DNA of 10,195 nt, taken from Candidatus Aminicenantota bacterium. Lineage in GTDB: Bacteria; Acidobacteriota; Aminicenantia; Aminicenantales; Aminicenantaceae. The notes beneath the pieces are model-generated. The model searched no databases. It was given only the letters and a program-made list of their open reading frames with translations, and had not been told where the DNA came from. The position numbers and the translations under genes were made by a program. Position 1 is the stretch's first letter, and every line of letters begins with the position of its first letter. The DNA is taken from contig JAUWVG010000044.1 of NCBI GenBank assembly GCA_030617525.1, positions 1 to 10,195 on the forward strand, read 5' to 3'. Below, one piece after another: positions 1 through 6,725 of this stretch.

Positions 1-420
1 CTGGGTACAGTAGTGAGTTTGTGGGAGTTTGCCAGGGGAGGGGATCCTGACCTTAAGCTCTCCCCATTGTCCATCCTCGGGCTGCTTTTCATCATCTTTG
101 CACTCCCCATAGTCCTTCCGGCCGCAGTCACATTGGGGAGATTCTACTCGTCGACTCTCGTGATACGTAAGGACCATCAGCTCATCCAACACGGCATCTA
201 CAAGCACGTTCGACACCCCATCTACTTCGGAACCATCCTGGTGTTTCTCGGCATTCCACTTATCCTTGCGAGTCTGTACGGATTCGCCACTATGGTGTTG
301 GTGATTCCGCTCTTCCTGAATCGGATCAGAAACGAGGAGAAGCTCTTGATCGAGGAATTCGGGGCGGAATACGAGAGGTACAGGGAAACTTCGAAGAAGC
401 TGATTCCCTTCCTTTTCTGA
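1..420 (+). CDS. ICMT/PEMT-family membrane methyltransferase, 5' end outside window
   Basis: Likely an S-adenosylmethionine-dependent methyltransferase of the isoprenylcysteine carboxyl methyltransferase/phospholipid methyltransferase superfamily, acting in the inner membrane. The frame is open from base 1, so the GTG at 13 is probably internal and the true start lies upstream. The visible 139 residues hold two hydrophobic stretches (about residues 24-43 and 76-106), the family signature HGIYKHVRHPIYFG at 64-77 between them, and the conserved C-terminal pattern of two acidic residues (112-113), then FGAEYERYRE and a final IP. This signature binds the cofactor in characterised ICMTs; the substrate of bacterial homologues is usually unknown and cannot be read here. 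It ends 37 nt from the convergent PHP gene. Family assignment is firm, substrate unknown. Confidence 0.88.
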   Translation: MGTVVSLWEFARGGDPDLKLSPLSILGLLFIIFALPIVLPAAVTLGRFYSSTLVIRKDHQLIQHGIYKHVRHPIYFGTILVFLGIPLILASLYGFATMVLVIPLFLNRIRNEEKLLIEEFGAEYERYRETSKKLIPFLF

Positions 421-434
421 GGGTAGTCAGGAAT

Positions 435-445
435 GTAGGGGAGAG
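435..445 (+). repeat. Dispersed motif GTAGGGGAGAG after the ICMT-like gene
   Basis: An 11-base motif starting 14 nt after the stop codon of the methyltransferase gene. It is repeated exactly at 481-491, inside the 3' end of the convergent PHP gene where it encodes part of the DSPLPK tail. It is shared with the 13-mers at 3179, 4191 and 9774. It sits in the loop of a weak hairpin (GGAATGT at 430-436 with ACAATTCC at 446-453, one bulge). No T-tract follows on either strand, so this is not a convincing terminator. Confidence 0.55.
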
Positions 446-457
446 ACAATTCCACTC

Positions 458-2941
458 TCAGAAAATCAGCTTGATTTTTGGTAGGGGAGAGTCGAACTTG
501 CCATTCCCATCGACATCTACAAAGATAGGATTGGTTAGGGCGTAAGGGGAAGGACCTTCGTTTCTTAATCTTTTTTGCACGACAGGGAATAAAGTTCCGC
601 TGCCGAAAACCTCAACAGCGACATAAGAATCATATTCGAGATTCAGACTGACCCTATCTTGAAATTTTAAAATTTGTTCCTTCGCAGCATCTATGGGCAG
701 TATGATTTTTCTCTCCCCGTTGATGATAACTCTCACTTCATCCACCGAGATCCAAGGAGCACTCTGGATTTTGATCCTGACATCGATCTGATTGTCTTTA
801 ATGGTGACAGTGTCACCTGGAATAGATGTATTATTTACAGTAAATTCGATTATAGGACCTGTGCTTACAAAGGATTGGCCTTTCTTCATCGCCTGAATTA
901 AGGCGCTCGTATCTAGTTTATTCCCTTTTTCTCCTTTGTAAAAAACATATGTCCTCGCATAACCGGGTTCACTTTTATCGATTCCATGCGAATCAGAAGA
1001 TCCCGTAATCGGAAAATAATAACCCCTGTTCAACAAATGTAGCCAATCCTCAATGACTTGAGAGTTTCTACTTTTATCGTTAGAAAAGAATGGACCGTTC
1101 ATCACTTCCAGAAGATCAAAGGATATGTCAAAACCTTTGCGGGCGTTGGCTGCGGTTTCCGGATCGAGCTGATAATAAGTAAAATAGCCATACTGCCTCC
1201 GTCTCGGGTGATTGACCTGGATCAGTGCATTGGGGGTCCTTCTGCGGCTTTCGCTCATAAGGGGCGTGTTATCTTCAAAGAATCGGATGTCGAGGGCACC
1301 GTTACCCGGTTCACTTTCTCTCAACCTGAGAGGAAACCGGTTAAACTCTGGCATGTAAACCTGATTGACATCGAGGGGGGTAACTTCCTGTCCGCAGAGG
1401 ACCGTTATGAATTCACTCAGGCAGAGATTTTTGAGTACAGACGGATAGTCGCTGATGTAATTGTGATCCGTAGAAATGGCCACATCTACTCCTTCCGCGA
1501 CGACAGATTTTATCCTTTCAGCAATCGTCATCGAACCATCTGAATTCAGCGTATGCATGTGGGGATCGACAGAAATCAGGTTCGTCGTCTCGACGATTTT
1601 GTCGATCCTGAAATCGACTTCAAGCAAGCTGTCTTTTTGGACATCTACGACTCTTTGATCCAGAGTATATTCAGGCCCCCTGGATGTGGAGATCATATAC
1701 GTTCCGACAGGGAGATCGACCTCAAGACCTTCTTCTTGCGGAAAGCAGGAATTCTTGAAATATTCGTGACTATTATTTGTTTCTAAGGGATTTTCGGGCA
1801 TAAAGTATGGAGTCCTTGTAGATTCGAGGCCGAAGAAAGTCGTTTTCCCGGGGACAAAGGCTCCTTCTTTGTTTCTAATGGAAATTTTGACCTTTCCTTT
1901 GGGTGGGGCTTGGAGGAGGCAGGTATTTTCTTTTTCCAAATCAACGGAGAGTCGATTCTCTACGATGGCTGGAAAAAAATTAGCCCTGATGGAATAGTCC
2001 CCTTGAGGAAGCATCACCACAAGAGGCTGAGACTTTTCGTAGAAGGATTTGAAGAAAACCCGCGAGGACATATCTTGAATTACGACTTCCAAAAGTTCTC
2101 CGTGAAAATCAGTCGTGTCGATTTTTACTTTGGCTGCCCTCACGCCGAGTATCTGATAAATTTTTTTTAGGAGGTCTTCAGCCTCGACATCTACCAAAAG
2201 AACGTATCGGGCCTCAAAACTTTTTCCGGGATCAAGATTCATGGAAACGGATTCCATGGAAATAGGTTGAGATGAAGATCGGATGGGATTCAGGTCTATC
2301 CATCCCAAATAATGTCCTTTCTTTGGGTAAACCCAGAAAGGAAGCCGGTCAGCATAATCAAAAGGGCTGAAGGAATAGACTTGACCCGAATTGATATAGA
2401 GGGAATAGTGGAGGTCTTCCAACCTCACACTTCCCGTATTTTTTAGCGTAGACGTGATATCAATTTTTCCTGACTCGGGATTCAGGTGATACAGTGTTGT
2501 CACCTCCGCTTTTTCCCCTTTATCCCCCTTGTAATGCGCAACAGCAAGGAATAGAAGGGACCCATCTTGGGCTTTCTGAGGAATGGCGCTGAAGGAAGAA
2601 TAACCCAGATATTGGCTTTTATTTTTAATTCTGATATATGGCGAGCCGACGACCAGGTCACTCTTGAAGCCTTTCCCTTTAGGCACATAGCCCAGGACAG
2701 ATCCTAGGGTGTGTTCAATAGGGTATTTATAATAGGACTTCAAAACTCTGTCTGTCCCTCCGAAAAGGATCAGGTTCTTGTCTTCCGAGACGAGGACATC
2801 TCCTTCTTTCCATAAAGTGTTGAACGGCTCTTGCAGATCCGCCGCACTCTTGATTACCTTCACTTCAAATTCTGCACTTAATAGCAGAATAGGAAGACAA
2901 AGGACCAGGATTCCAAACAGAATTCTTTTTAATCCTTTCAT
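458..2941 (-). CDS. Secreted PHP-domain metallohydrolase, CehA/McbA-like
   Basis: An exported hydrolase of 827 aa with a C-terminal PHP (polymerase and histidinol phosphatase) metal-dependent domain. Residues 1-23 form a signal peptide (basic start, long Leu/Ile core, LLSA end). Residues about 24-450 look like beta-rich, carbohydrate-binding-type or Ig-like domains without a recognisable catalytic motif. The PHP domain runs from about 456: HMH at 461-463, SDGS at 467-470, STDHN at 490-494, GQE at 517-519, NHPR at 577-580, and GSSDSHG at 647-653. These match the usual PHP metal ligands. The C-terminus ends with DVDGNGKFDSPLP, an Asp-rich turn often seen at the end of CehA/McbA proteins. CehA and McbA hydrolyse carbaryl, but most relatives have unknown phosphoesterase or hydrolase substrates, so substrate is not assigned. 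The ATG start is preceded by AGAGGT, a reasonable Shine-Dalgarno sequence. Confidence 0.87.
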   Translation of the reverse strand: MKGLKRILFGILVLCLPILLLSAEFEVKVIKSAADLQEPFNTLWKEGDVLVSEDKNLILFGGTDRVLKSYYKYPIEHTLGSVLGYVPKGKGFKSDLVVGSPYIRIKNKSQYLGYSSFSAIPQKAQDGSLLFLAVAHYKGDKGEKAEVTTLYHLNPESGKIDITSTLKNTGSVRLEDLHYSLYINSGQVYSFSPFDYADRLPFWVYPKKGHYLGWIDLNPIRSSSQPISMESVSMNLDPGKSFEARYVLLVDVEAEDLLKKIYQILGVRAAKVKIDTTDFHGELLEVVIQDMSSRVFFKSFYEKSQPLVVMLPQGDYSIRANFFPAIVENRLSVDLEKENTCLLQAPPKGKVKISIRNKEGAFVPGKTTFFGLESTRTPYFMPENPLETNNSHEYFKNSCFPQEEGLEVDLPVGTYMISTSRGPEYTLDQRVVDVQKDSLLEVDFRIDKIVETTNLISVDPHMHTLNSDGSMTIAERIKSVVAEGVDVAISTDHNYISDYPSVLKNLCLSEFITVLCGQEVTPLDVNQVYMPEFNRFPLRLRESEPGNGALDIRFFEDNTPLMSESRRRTPNALIQVNHPRRRQYGYFTYYQLDPETAANARKGFDISFDLLEVMNGPFFSNDKSRNSQVIEDWLHLLNRGYYFPITGSSDSHGIDKSEPGYARTYVFYKGEKGNKLDTSALIQAMKKGQSFVSTGPIIEFTVNNTSIPGDTVTIKDNQIDVRIKIQSAPWISVDEVRVIINGERKIILPIDAAKEQILKFQDRVSLNLEYDSYVAVEVFGSGTLFPVVQKRLRNEGPSPYALTNPIFVDVDGNGKFDSPLPKIKLIF

Positions 2942-2978
2942 TCTTGACCTCTCAAAAAACGGTGGGGCTACCTATCTA

Positions 2979-3029
2979 TTACATTAAATCAAATTAATTT
3001 TCCACAATTGCATAATTCTTGTGCAATTG
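2979..3029 (-). promoter_or_regulatory. Promoter and dyad operator candidate of the PHP gene
   Basis: Read leftward, TTGTGG (3002-3007) and TGTAAT (2979-2984) are spaced 18 nt and would start a transcript with a leader of about 30 nt before the ATG at 2941. A perfect inverted repeat, CAATTGCA (3005-3012), 9 nt, TGCAATTG (3022-3029), overlaps the -35. Its position and symmetry suit a dimeric regulator. The regulator is unknown, and the -35 is only a moderate match. Confidence 0.45.
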
Positions 3030-3268
3030 AGAAATCCATATACTTATCCGCTCCAAAAACGGCAATATAAACCAAGATCTAAAAATAGGGCCATTTCCAC
3101 TCCCTTGCTCGTATCATTCAAATTCTTTTAAGGATTTCGCCTTATAACAGAGGGTTTCCAGGATTCAACGCGAGTGGTAGTAGGGGAGAGGCATCATCTC
3201 AATTCTTAGCCTTAAAGCTGAGAAATTTCCGTAAGGTAACACGTCTTAAAAATTAGGAAAGAGACAGA
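3030..3268. other. Non-coding spacer between the divergent PHP and hicAB units
   Basis: No convincing coding frame was seen. The stretch holds one exact AGTAGGGGAGAGG motif (3179-3191). Just after it is a small hairpin: TTCTTAGC at 3203-3210 pairs with GCTGAGAA at 3217-3224 around a 6-nt loop, with one G-U pair. No T-tract follows, so it is not an obvious terminator. The order motif, then a CTTAG-containing segment resembles the start of the repeat at 9776-9911, so this may be a diverged copy. Confidence 0.4.
3179..3191 (+). repeat. Exact 13-mer AGTAGGGGAGAGG, copy 1
   Basis: Identical to 4191-4203 and 9774-9786. This copy lies upstream of hicAB, and the next lies downstream of it in the same orientation, so the toxin-antitoxin module is bracketed by direct 13-bp repeats about 1 kb apart. 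Confidence 0.75.
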
Positions 3269-3314
3269 ATGCAACTAATGTTCAGTTGCATCCCATTTTC
3301 AAGTGTGATATATT
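3269..3314 (+). promoter_or_regulatory. hicAB promoter with dyad operator over the -35
   Basis: TTGCAT (3286-3291) and TATATT (3309-3314) are separated by 17 nt, a good sigma-70 type match. A perfect inverted repeat, ATGCAACT (3269-3276), 7 nt, AGTTGCAT (3284-3291), covers the -35. HicB antitoxins with a ribbon-helix-helix domain are known to repress their own operons through such dyads, so autoregulation is the likely role. The predicted transcription start (about 3321) falls at the hicA ATG (3319), implying little or no leader; no Shine-Dalgarno precedes that ATG. Confidence 0.6.
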
Positions 3315-3318
3315 TATC

Positions 3319-3579
3319 ATGACAAAGCAAGATAAATTGCTTAACAGATTTTTATCCAAACCAAAAGATTTCACTTATAATGAAATGATAAAACTCTTAA
3401 AAGGATTCGGATATCAGGAAGTAAGATCAGGGAAGACCTCTGGATCACGTGTCGCTTTTATAAACTCGGCTAAACACCACATAATTCGCCTGCACAAACC
3501 ACATACAAAAAACATATTGAAAAAATATCAACTCGATTTAATACAAGAAGAGTTGAAAAACCAGGAGATTCTGAAATGA
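3319..3579 (+). CDS. hicA: HicA-family toxin (mRNA interferase)
   Basis: Toxin of a type II HicAB module. HicA proteins are small double-stranded-RNA-binding-fold ribonucleases that cleave mRNA and are neutralised by HicB. The 86-residue product has the family's alpha-beta-beta-beta-alpha layout: a helix with FTYNEMIKLLKGFGY, the strand segment SGKTSGSRVAFINS, then IIRLHKPHTKNILKKYQ. The canonical Gly-Ser-His of many HicA proteins is GSR here, as in one HicA subgroup, so the catalytic His may be one in HHIIRLHKPH. I chose ATG 3319 because the family normally begins just before the KLLNRFLSKPKDFT segment. An in-frame TTG at 3286 would lie inside the operator and add 11 unrelated residues. The stop overlaps the hicB start by 4 nt (ATGA), the usual coupled arrangement. 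Confidence 0.88.
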   Translation: MTKQDKLLNRFLSKPKDFTYNEMIKLLKGFGYQEVRSGKTSGSRVAFINSAKHHIIRLHKPHTKNILKKYQLDLIQEELKNQEILK

Positions 3580-3929
3580 AAGATATTCTTAAACATGAAG
3601 GCTTCATCGGATCTCTTCATTTCAGTGCGGCAGATGACTGTTTTTTTGGCAAGATTGAAGGAATTGACGACCTGATCACTTTTGAAGGCAAGGATGTCGA
3701 TGGGCTCAAAAATGCTTTTATTGAAGCTGTAGAAGACTACAAGGCACTTTGTATTCATGCAAATAAACTTATGCAAAAATCGTACAAAGGAAGTTTTAAT
3801 ATTCGGATTGCTCCTGAATTGCATAAAAAAGCAGTCCTGAAATCTTTGATGTTGGGGATATCGTTGAACCAACTTGTTCAAAAAGCTATTGAGGAAGAGG
3901 TTAAGAACCAGTCAGTTGATACACTTTGA
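3576..3929 (+). CDS. hicB: HicB-family antitoxin with ribbon-helix-helix domain
   Basis: Antitoxin partner of the upstream HicA. The 117-residue protein has the HicB partial RNase-H-like N-terminal domain (about residues 8-60: GSLHFSAADDCFFGKIEG, then a GKDVDGLKNAFIEAVEDY helix). A C-terminal ribbon-helix-helix DNA-binding segment follows (about 71-108: GSFNIRIAPELHKKAV, then GISLNQLVQKAIEEE). The N-domain would bind HicA and the C-domain the dyad at 3269-3291. AGGAG at 3563-3567 is a well-placed ribosome-binding site, and the start overlaps the hicA stop. The pair is AT-rich compared with the M14 and ICMT-like genes, consistent with horizontal transfer. The first copy of the dispersed repeat begins 13 nt after its stop. 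Confidence 0.9.
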   Translation: MKDILKHEGFIGSLHFSAADDCFFGKIEGIDDLITFEGKDVDGLKNAFIEAVEDYKALCIHANKLMQKSYKGSFNIRIAPELHKKAVLKSLMLGISLNQLVQKAIEEEVKNQSVDTL

Positions 3930-3941
3930 TGAGAAAGGACA

Positions 3942-4079
3942 TAGGGAAGAGGTGTTTTTTTCCGTCCTATGGTCTTAGAAGCCCGATTTGATGGGATAAA
4001 ATAAGGTTTTAAGATCTATTTTCACACTTATATTTAGCTTATTTCATTTAGTATGAGCAAGATTGCTTGGTCTGACCCT
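3942..4079 (+). repeat. Dispersed ~137-bp repeat, copy A, after hicB
   Basis: Begins with TAGGGAAGAGG, a degenerate form of the AGTAGGGGAGAGG motif, 13 nt after the hicB stop. From CTTAGAAG at 3974 it aligns with 9808-9911 at roughly 90% identity by eye. The segments 4037-4078 and 9870-9911 are identical over 42 nt and end in TGGTCTGACCC. Its 5' part (GTCCTATGG, CTTAGAAGCCCGA) instead matches the copy at 10048-10113. It has no coding frame. A short hairpin, AGCA-AGAT-TGCT, lies near its 3' end. Function unknown; a small non-autonomous repeat or structured 3' UTR element is possible. Confidence 0.75.
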
Positions 4080-4086
4080 CAGTAAT

Positions 4087-4117
4087 AAAAAAGGCGTTAA
4101 ATTAATTATTTCACGCC
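4087..4117 (-). terminator. Intrinsic terminator for the leftward serine-hydrolase unit
   Basis: On the minus strand, GGCGTGAAAT and ATTTAACGCC form a 10-bp stem with one mismatch around a 5-nt loop (4093-4117), followed directly by six T residues (4087-4092). It lies about 100 nt beyond the stop of the broken small gene and would end the transcript of the serine hydrolase unit before it reads into hicB antisense. There is no T-tract on the plus-strand side. Confidence 0.75.
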
Positions 4118-4190
4118 GTTCTAGTAAAAAACAAATCCATATTAGTAAACATGACCACTTCTGCATTGATTTTTCTATTGGGCTATCCAG

Positions 4191-4203
4191 AGTAGGGGAG
4201 AGG
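4191..4203 (+). repeat. Exact 13-mer AGTAGGGGAGAGG, copy 2
   Basis: Identical to 3179-3191 and 9774-9786, here between the minus-strand terminator and the 3' end of the broken small gene. Its downstream flank differs from the other copies, so the conserved unit is only the short motif. A longer plus-strand reading frame crosses this region but does not look coding. Confidence 0.7.
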
Positions 4204-4219
4204 TCAGAAGAAGGTATTC

Positions 4220-4490
4220 TTATTTATTTTTTACCTCTTTTAGAGATAATTCACACATAGATATCCAATTCCCCTTAAGGGAAGCAGGAATAAGGATTCT
4301 GTCTTTCATCGGTACTCCTGTTCCAGGATCATGAGGAAGGCCTTTTTCTTGATCAATTAGCTTTACAGCAGTACATGACAAACATCTTGTTATTATGTTT
4401 GAGTCCTTGTGCACCTTTGCTTTCAGAAATAACTACATCAGGATTATCACGGAAATGATCTTTGCCTTTATCATATATATCTCTCATCAT
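4220..4490 (-). pseudogene. Small unknown gene interrupted by a frameshift
   Basis: AAAGGAG (4494-4500 on the minus strand) precedes two tandem ATG codons (4490 and 4487), just after the serine hydrolase stop, so this looks like the second gene of that operon. The first frame reads MMRDIYDKGKDHFRDNP, then SESKGAQGLKHNNK, and stops at 4353 after 45 residues. The next frame continues sensibly with RCLSCTAVKLIDQEKGLPHD and on to a stop at 4220. Joining them near 4385 gives a protein of about 89 residues with one CxxC pair. A single extra base would explain the break; a sequencing error or recoding is also possible. I do not recognise the family. Confidence 0.5.
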
Positions 4491-4501
4491 TTTCTCCTTT
4501 G

Positions 4502-5635
4502 TTAAATGTCTTTCTCTACTGCCGGCAGAATTTGGTTGTAAAGGATGTCGACAATATCTCTCTGCTGTTGCCCTGACTTTGTATCTGCATTGACCGCCAC
4601 GACCATGTCATGTTCAGGCACGATAAAGATATACTGGCCTTTCGCTCCCCTGGCTGCATAAATATATTCCTGTCCGTTCCCCTGCGGGTCCGGCCTTTGA
4701 ATCCACCAGAGATATCCGTATCCAATGACATCCTGACCCTGGTTTCCAAAATCGACATGCTTTTTAAAAGATTCACGAATCCAGTCTTCCGGTACGACCT
4801 GTTTCCCTTCCCACTTTCCTTTGTTCAGATAAAGCAATCCAAAACGTGCCATATCCCGTGTCATCAAAGCCAGGCCGCCGCCAGTATGCGGGTGTCCTTC
4901 CTGATTTTTGACCCAGAATTTTTTTTCAATCCCAAGGGACTTAAAAAGAGTATTTTCTGCATAGATATCAGCATGCATGCCGATGCGACTCTTTAATATT
5001 GCCGATAGAAGGATTACACCACCACTGTCATAATTGAAATTTTTTCCTGGGTCGCCTCTCATGGGGCGGTCCAGATAGAACTTATCCCATCCCGTTGGCG
5101 TCCGGTTCAACTGATGATGCGGGGAATCCTGTCCGTTTTCATGATAATCGACTCCGCTCCTCATGGTCAATAGATCTCTCAGACGTATAGAGGCCTTGCG
5201 TTCATCCATATTGGCGATATCTTCCATGTCAGGGAAAAAATCGAGGACTTTCTCATCCACACCTTTTATTTTCCCCTGAGCAATGGCCATTCCGATCAAG
5301 GCGGAAGTAAAACTTTTAGTTACAGACTGCAGTATATGGAGCCTGTCGGCCTTCCATTTATTGAAATATTCCTCCACGACCAAACAGCCATGGCGGACGA
5401 TGAGGAGGCTTTGAATCCTGGGATAGCGTTCTCCCACACGTATCAGATTAACCAGTTCAGTCAGCTTGTCTGCATCCAATCCATGCTCCGATGGAGAGGA
5501 TATTTCCCATTGGAAAGAAGAAGAATCCTGGCTTTTACAATCAGGCTCTTCAATCTTAAGTGGACTGCCATAAAGATTGATTGTTAGATAAAACAAAACA
5601 AGAACAGTTCCTACAGCTGAATTAATAACCCTCAA
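4502..5635 (-). CDS. Exported serine hydrolase, beta-lactamase/CubicO family
   Basis: A 377-residue member of the beta-lactamase-related (class C/DD-peptidase fold) family. Such enzymes act through an acyl-serine on esters, amides or D-amino-acid peptides; the true substrate cannot be read here. Residues 1-23 are a signal sequence, so it acts outside the cytoplasm. The nucleophile motif is SVTK at 104-107, the second motif is NYDSGG at 201-206 (YxS in place of YxN), and the third segment is ARGAKGQYIFIVP at 328-340 in place of KTG. Other family marks are LLTMRSGVDY and GGGLALMTRDMARFGLLYL. The start is TTG: it is supported by AAAGGAG (5643-5649) seven nucleotides upstream, and the signal peptide begins directly after it. 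A broken small gene follows 11 nt after the stop. Confidence 0.9.
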   Translation of the reverse strand: MRVINSAVGTVLVLFYLTINLYGSPLKIEEPDCKSQDSSSFQWEISSPSEHGLDADKLTELVNLIRVGERYPRIQSLLIVRHGCLVVEEYFNKWKADRLHILQSVTKSFTSALIGMAIAQGKIKGVDEKVLDFFPDMEDIANMDERKASIRLRDLLTMRSGVDYHENGQDSPHHQLNRTPTGWDKFYLDRPMRGDPGKNFNYDSGGVILLSAILKSRIGMHADIYAENTLFKSLGIEKKFWVKNQEGHPHTGGGLALMTRDMARFGLLYLNKGKWEGKQVVPEDWIRESFKKHVDFGNQGQDVIGYGYLWWIQRPDPQGNGQEYIYAARGAKGQYIFIVPEHDMVVAVNADTKSGQQQRDIVDILYNQILPAVEKDI

Positions 5636-5684
5636 TTTAGATCTCCTTTATTAGCCTGAAAATCCTGATGATTTACACCTACTC

Positions 5685-5720
5685 TTTATCGGATTTTTTC
5701 ATTATACAGAATTTTATCGG
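5685..5720 (-). promoter_or_regulatory. Promoter of the serine hydrolase unit with flanking direct repeats
   Basis: On the minus strand a perfect TATAAT (5701-5706) preceded by TG gives a start about 60 nt upstream of the TTG codon. No good -35 is visible at 17 nt. Two identical octamers, CCGATAAA on the minus strand (5685-5692 and 5713-5720, 28 nt apart), bracket the -10 and could be an activator or repressor site. The octamers are short, so they may be chance. Confidence 0.5.
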
Positions 5721-5887
5721 GATATTGGAATCAGATTAAACGTTTAGAAGCTTGATTTTGCGAAAATGATATCCTTGTCCAAGCATACGGAAGAGGCTGA
5801 TTACCCAAATATATCATTAGATTTGACAAGTCTTTTAGAAGAAGGAAAAATGTTCCTGCATTTTTTGTTTTTAAATCGGAGGTTTAA

Positions 5888-6109
5888 ATGAAGATAACCA
5901 GATTCACAAAAACAGCAGCACTCCTTGTCGGGGCCCTTCTTATGATACAGGCCGGTATGGCCCAAATGCGACAGCGGATTATTTCACCAGAGATCGGGAG
6001 TGACAAAATGGTGACTTTTCGTTTTTACGCCCCCCAGGCCCATAAGGGCAAAAATTTCATCAACCAGCTTGCACACAGCAAGCTCCCCATCCATCAAAGC
6101 TGCTGTTGA
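5888..6109 (+). pseudogene. N-terminal stub of an enterochelin-esterase-like hydrolase
   Basis: The 73-residue frame starts with a signal peptide (residues 1-25, ending AGMAQ). It is followed by RQRIISPEIGSDKMVTFRFY and APQA, which is the characteristic opening of exported esterase-family proteins (ferulate/enterochelin esterase type, alpha/beta hydrolase after an N-terminal carbohydrate-binding-like domain). Those proteins are normally several hundred residues long. Here similarity stops at about residue 53 and the frame ends 20 residues later, so nearly all of the protein, including the catalytic domain, is missing. A strong GGAGG ribosome-binding site (about 5878-5882) and a TTGACA (5823-5828) survive upstream, suggesting a recent deletion. 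A perfect hairpin lies just past the break. The loss is clear; the family call is from the N-terminus only. Confidence 0.6.
6066..6084. repeat. Perfect hairpin at the esterase break
   Basis: AGCTTGC (6066-6072), a 5-nt loop ACACA, and GCAAGCT (6078-6084) form a perfect 7-bp stem within about 30 nt of the point where esterase similarity ends. No T-tract follows. It may mark the deletion or insertion junction, and its AGCTTG core also recurs in the cluster after the M14 gene. Confidence 0.5.
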
Positions 6110-6209
6110 CAATACTGTCGAGTTAGTATGTCATGAGTGATTTTGGTCGTTAGGAAACCTATTATTAAATATTAAAACGTAATATATATATGAAGGGAAA
6201 ACTAAAGAG

Positions 6210-6725
6210 ATGTCAAAAAAAGATTCGCAATACTTGAAACCAATTCACCATAAAATAAGAATCGATGCACCTTCCGAAAGGGTTTGGGAAGTCATATCAA
6301 GTCCAGGAAATTTGGAATATTGCCATCCATTCTGTGAATCAAATCCTGTGTATAAATGGCCTGGAGAGGGATCTGTCGATTATGTTTGTTACTACAACGG
6401 CTTAAAATTCATAAGGACATTTACGGATTGGGAAAATGGTATCGGATATAAATTAGATATTGGAAAATTAAATGGGAAAAAATCAAAAGTTATTTGGAGG
6501 ATAGACAAAATAGATGACACTTCTTCTTATTTAAATATTACGATTTATCCCCATGACATAAAAAAGTATTCATCGTTTGCCAAAACAATTATCTACCATC
6601 TCTATATAAAACCATCACTTTACAAATATCTTTTGTCTGTCTTAAAGGGTTTTAAGTGGTATATAACGACAAATGAACGGGTAAGAAAAAATCAATTCGG
6701 AACACATAAATGGTTTTCATGTTGA
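6210..6725 (+). CDS. SRPBCC-fold protein, polyketide cyclase/dehydrase-like
   Basis: A 171-residue cytoplasmic protein (no signal peptide) of the START/SRPBCC helix-grip superfamily, whose members bind hydrophobic ligands in a deep pocket. The N-terminus IHHKIRIDAPSERVWEVISS plus PGNLEYCHPFCES is the classic SRPBCC opening (strand, helix, then the loop before the pocket). The body has alternating strands ending with the VIWRIDKIDD segment. The C-terminal helix VLKGFKWYITTNERVRKNQF plus GTHKWFS matches a conserved tail in a subgroup of uncharacterised SRPBCC proteins. No ligand or reaction can be assigned. The gene is AT-rich compared with the M14 gene. Its ribosome-binding site is weak (AAAGAG directly before the ATG, or GAAGGG further up), and it stands alone between a gene remnant and a long non-coding stretch. 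Confidence 0.82.
   Translation: MSKKDSQYLKPIHHKIRIDAPSERVWEVISSPGNLEYCHPFCESNPVYKWPGEGSVDYVCYYNGLKFIRTFTDWENGIGYKLDIGKLNGKKSKVIWRIDKIDDTSSYLNITIYPHDIKKYSSFAKTIIYHLYIKPSLYKYLLSVLKGFKWYITTNERVRKNQFGTHKWFSC

Noticed and set aside
430..453. Bidirectional terminator between the convergent ICMT-like and PHP genes
   Set aside because: The hairpin is weak, with one bulge, and neither strand shows a T-tract.
1058..1543. 161-residue plus-strand frame opposite the PHP gene
   Set aside because: It is the antisense of the PHP domain, whose metal-binding motifs are intact on the minus strand.
4063..4260. Plus-strand 65-residue frame as a gene
   Set aside because: It starts inside the dispersed repeat, runs through the minus-strand terminator and a 13-mer, has no ribosome-binding site and no recognisable motif.
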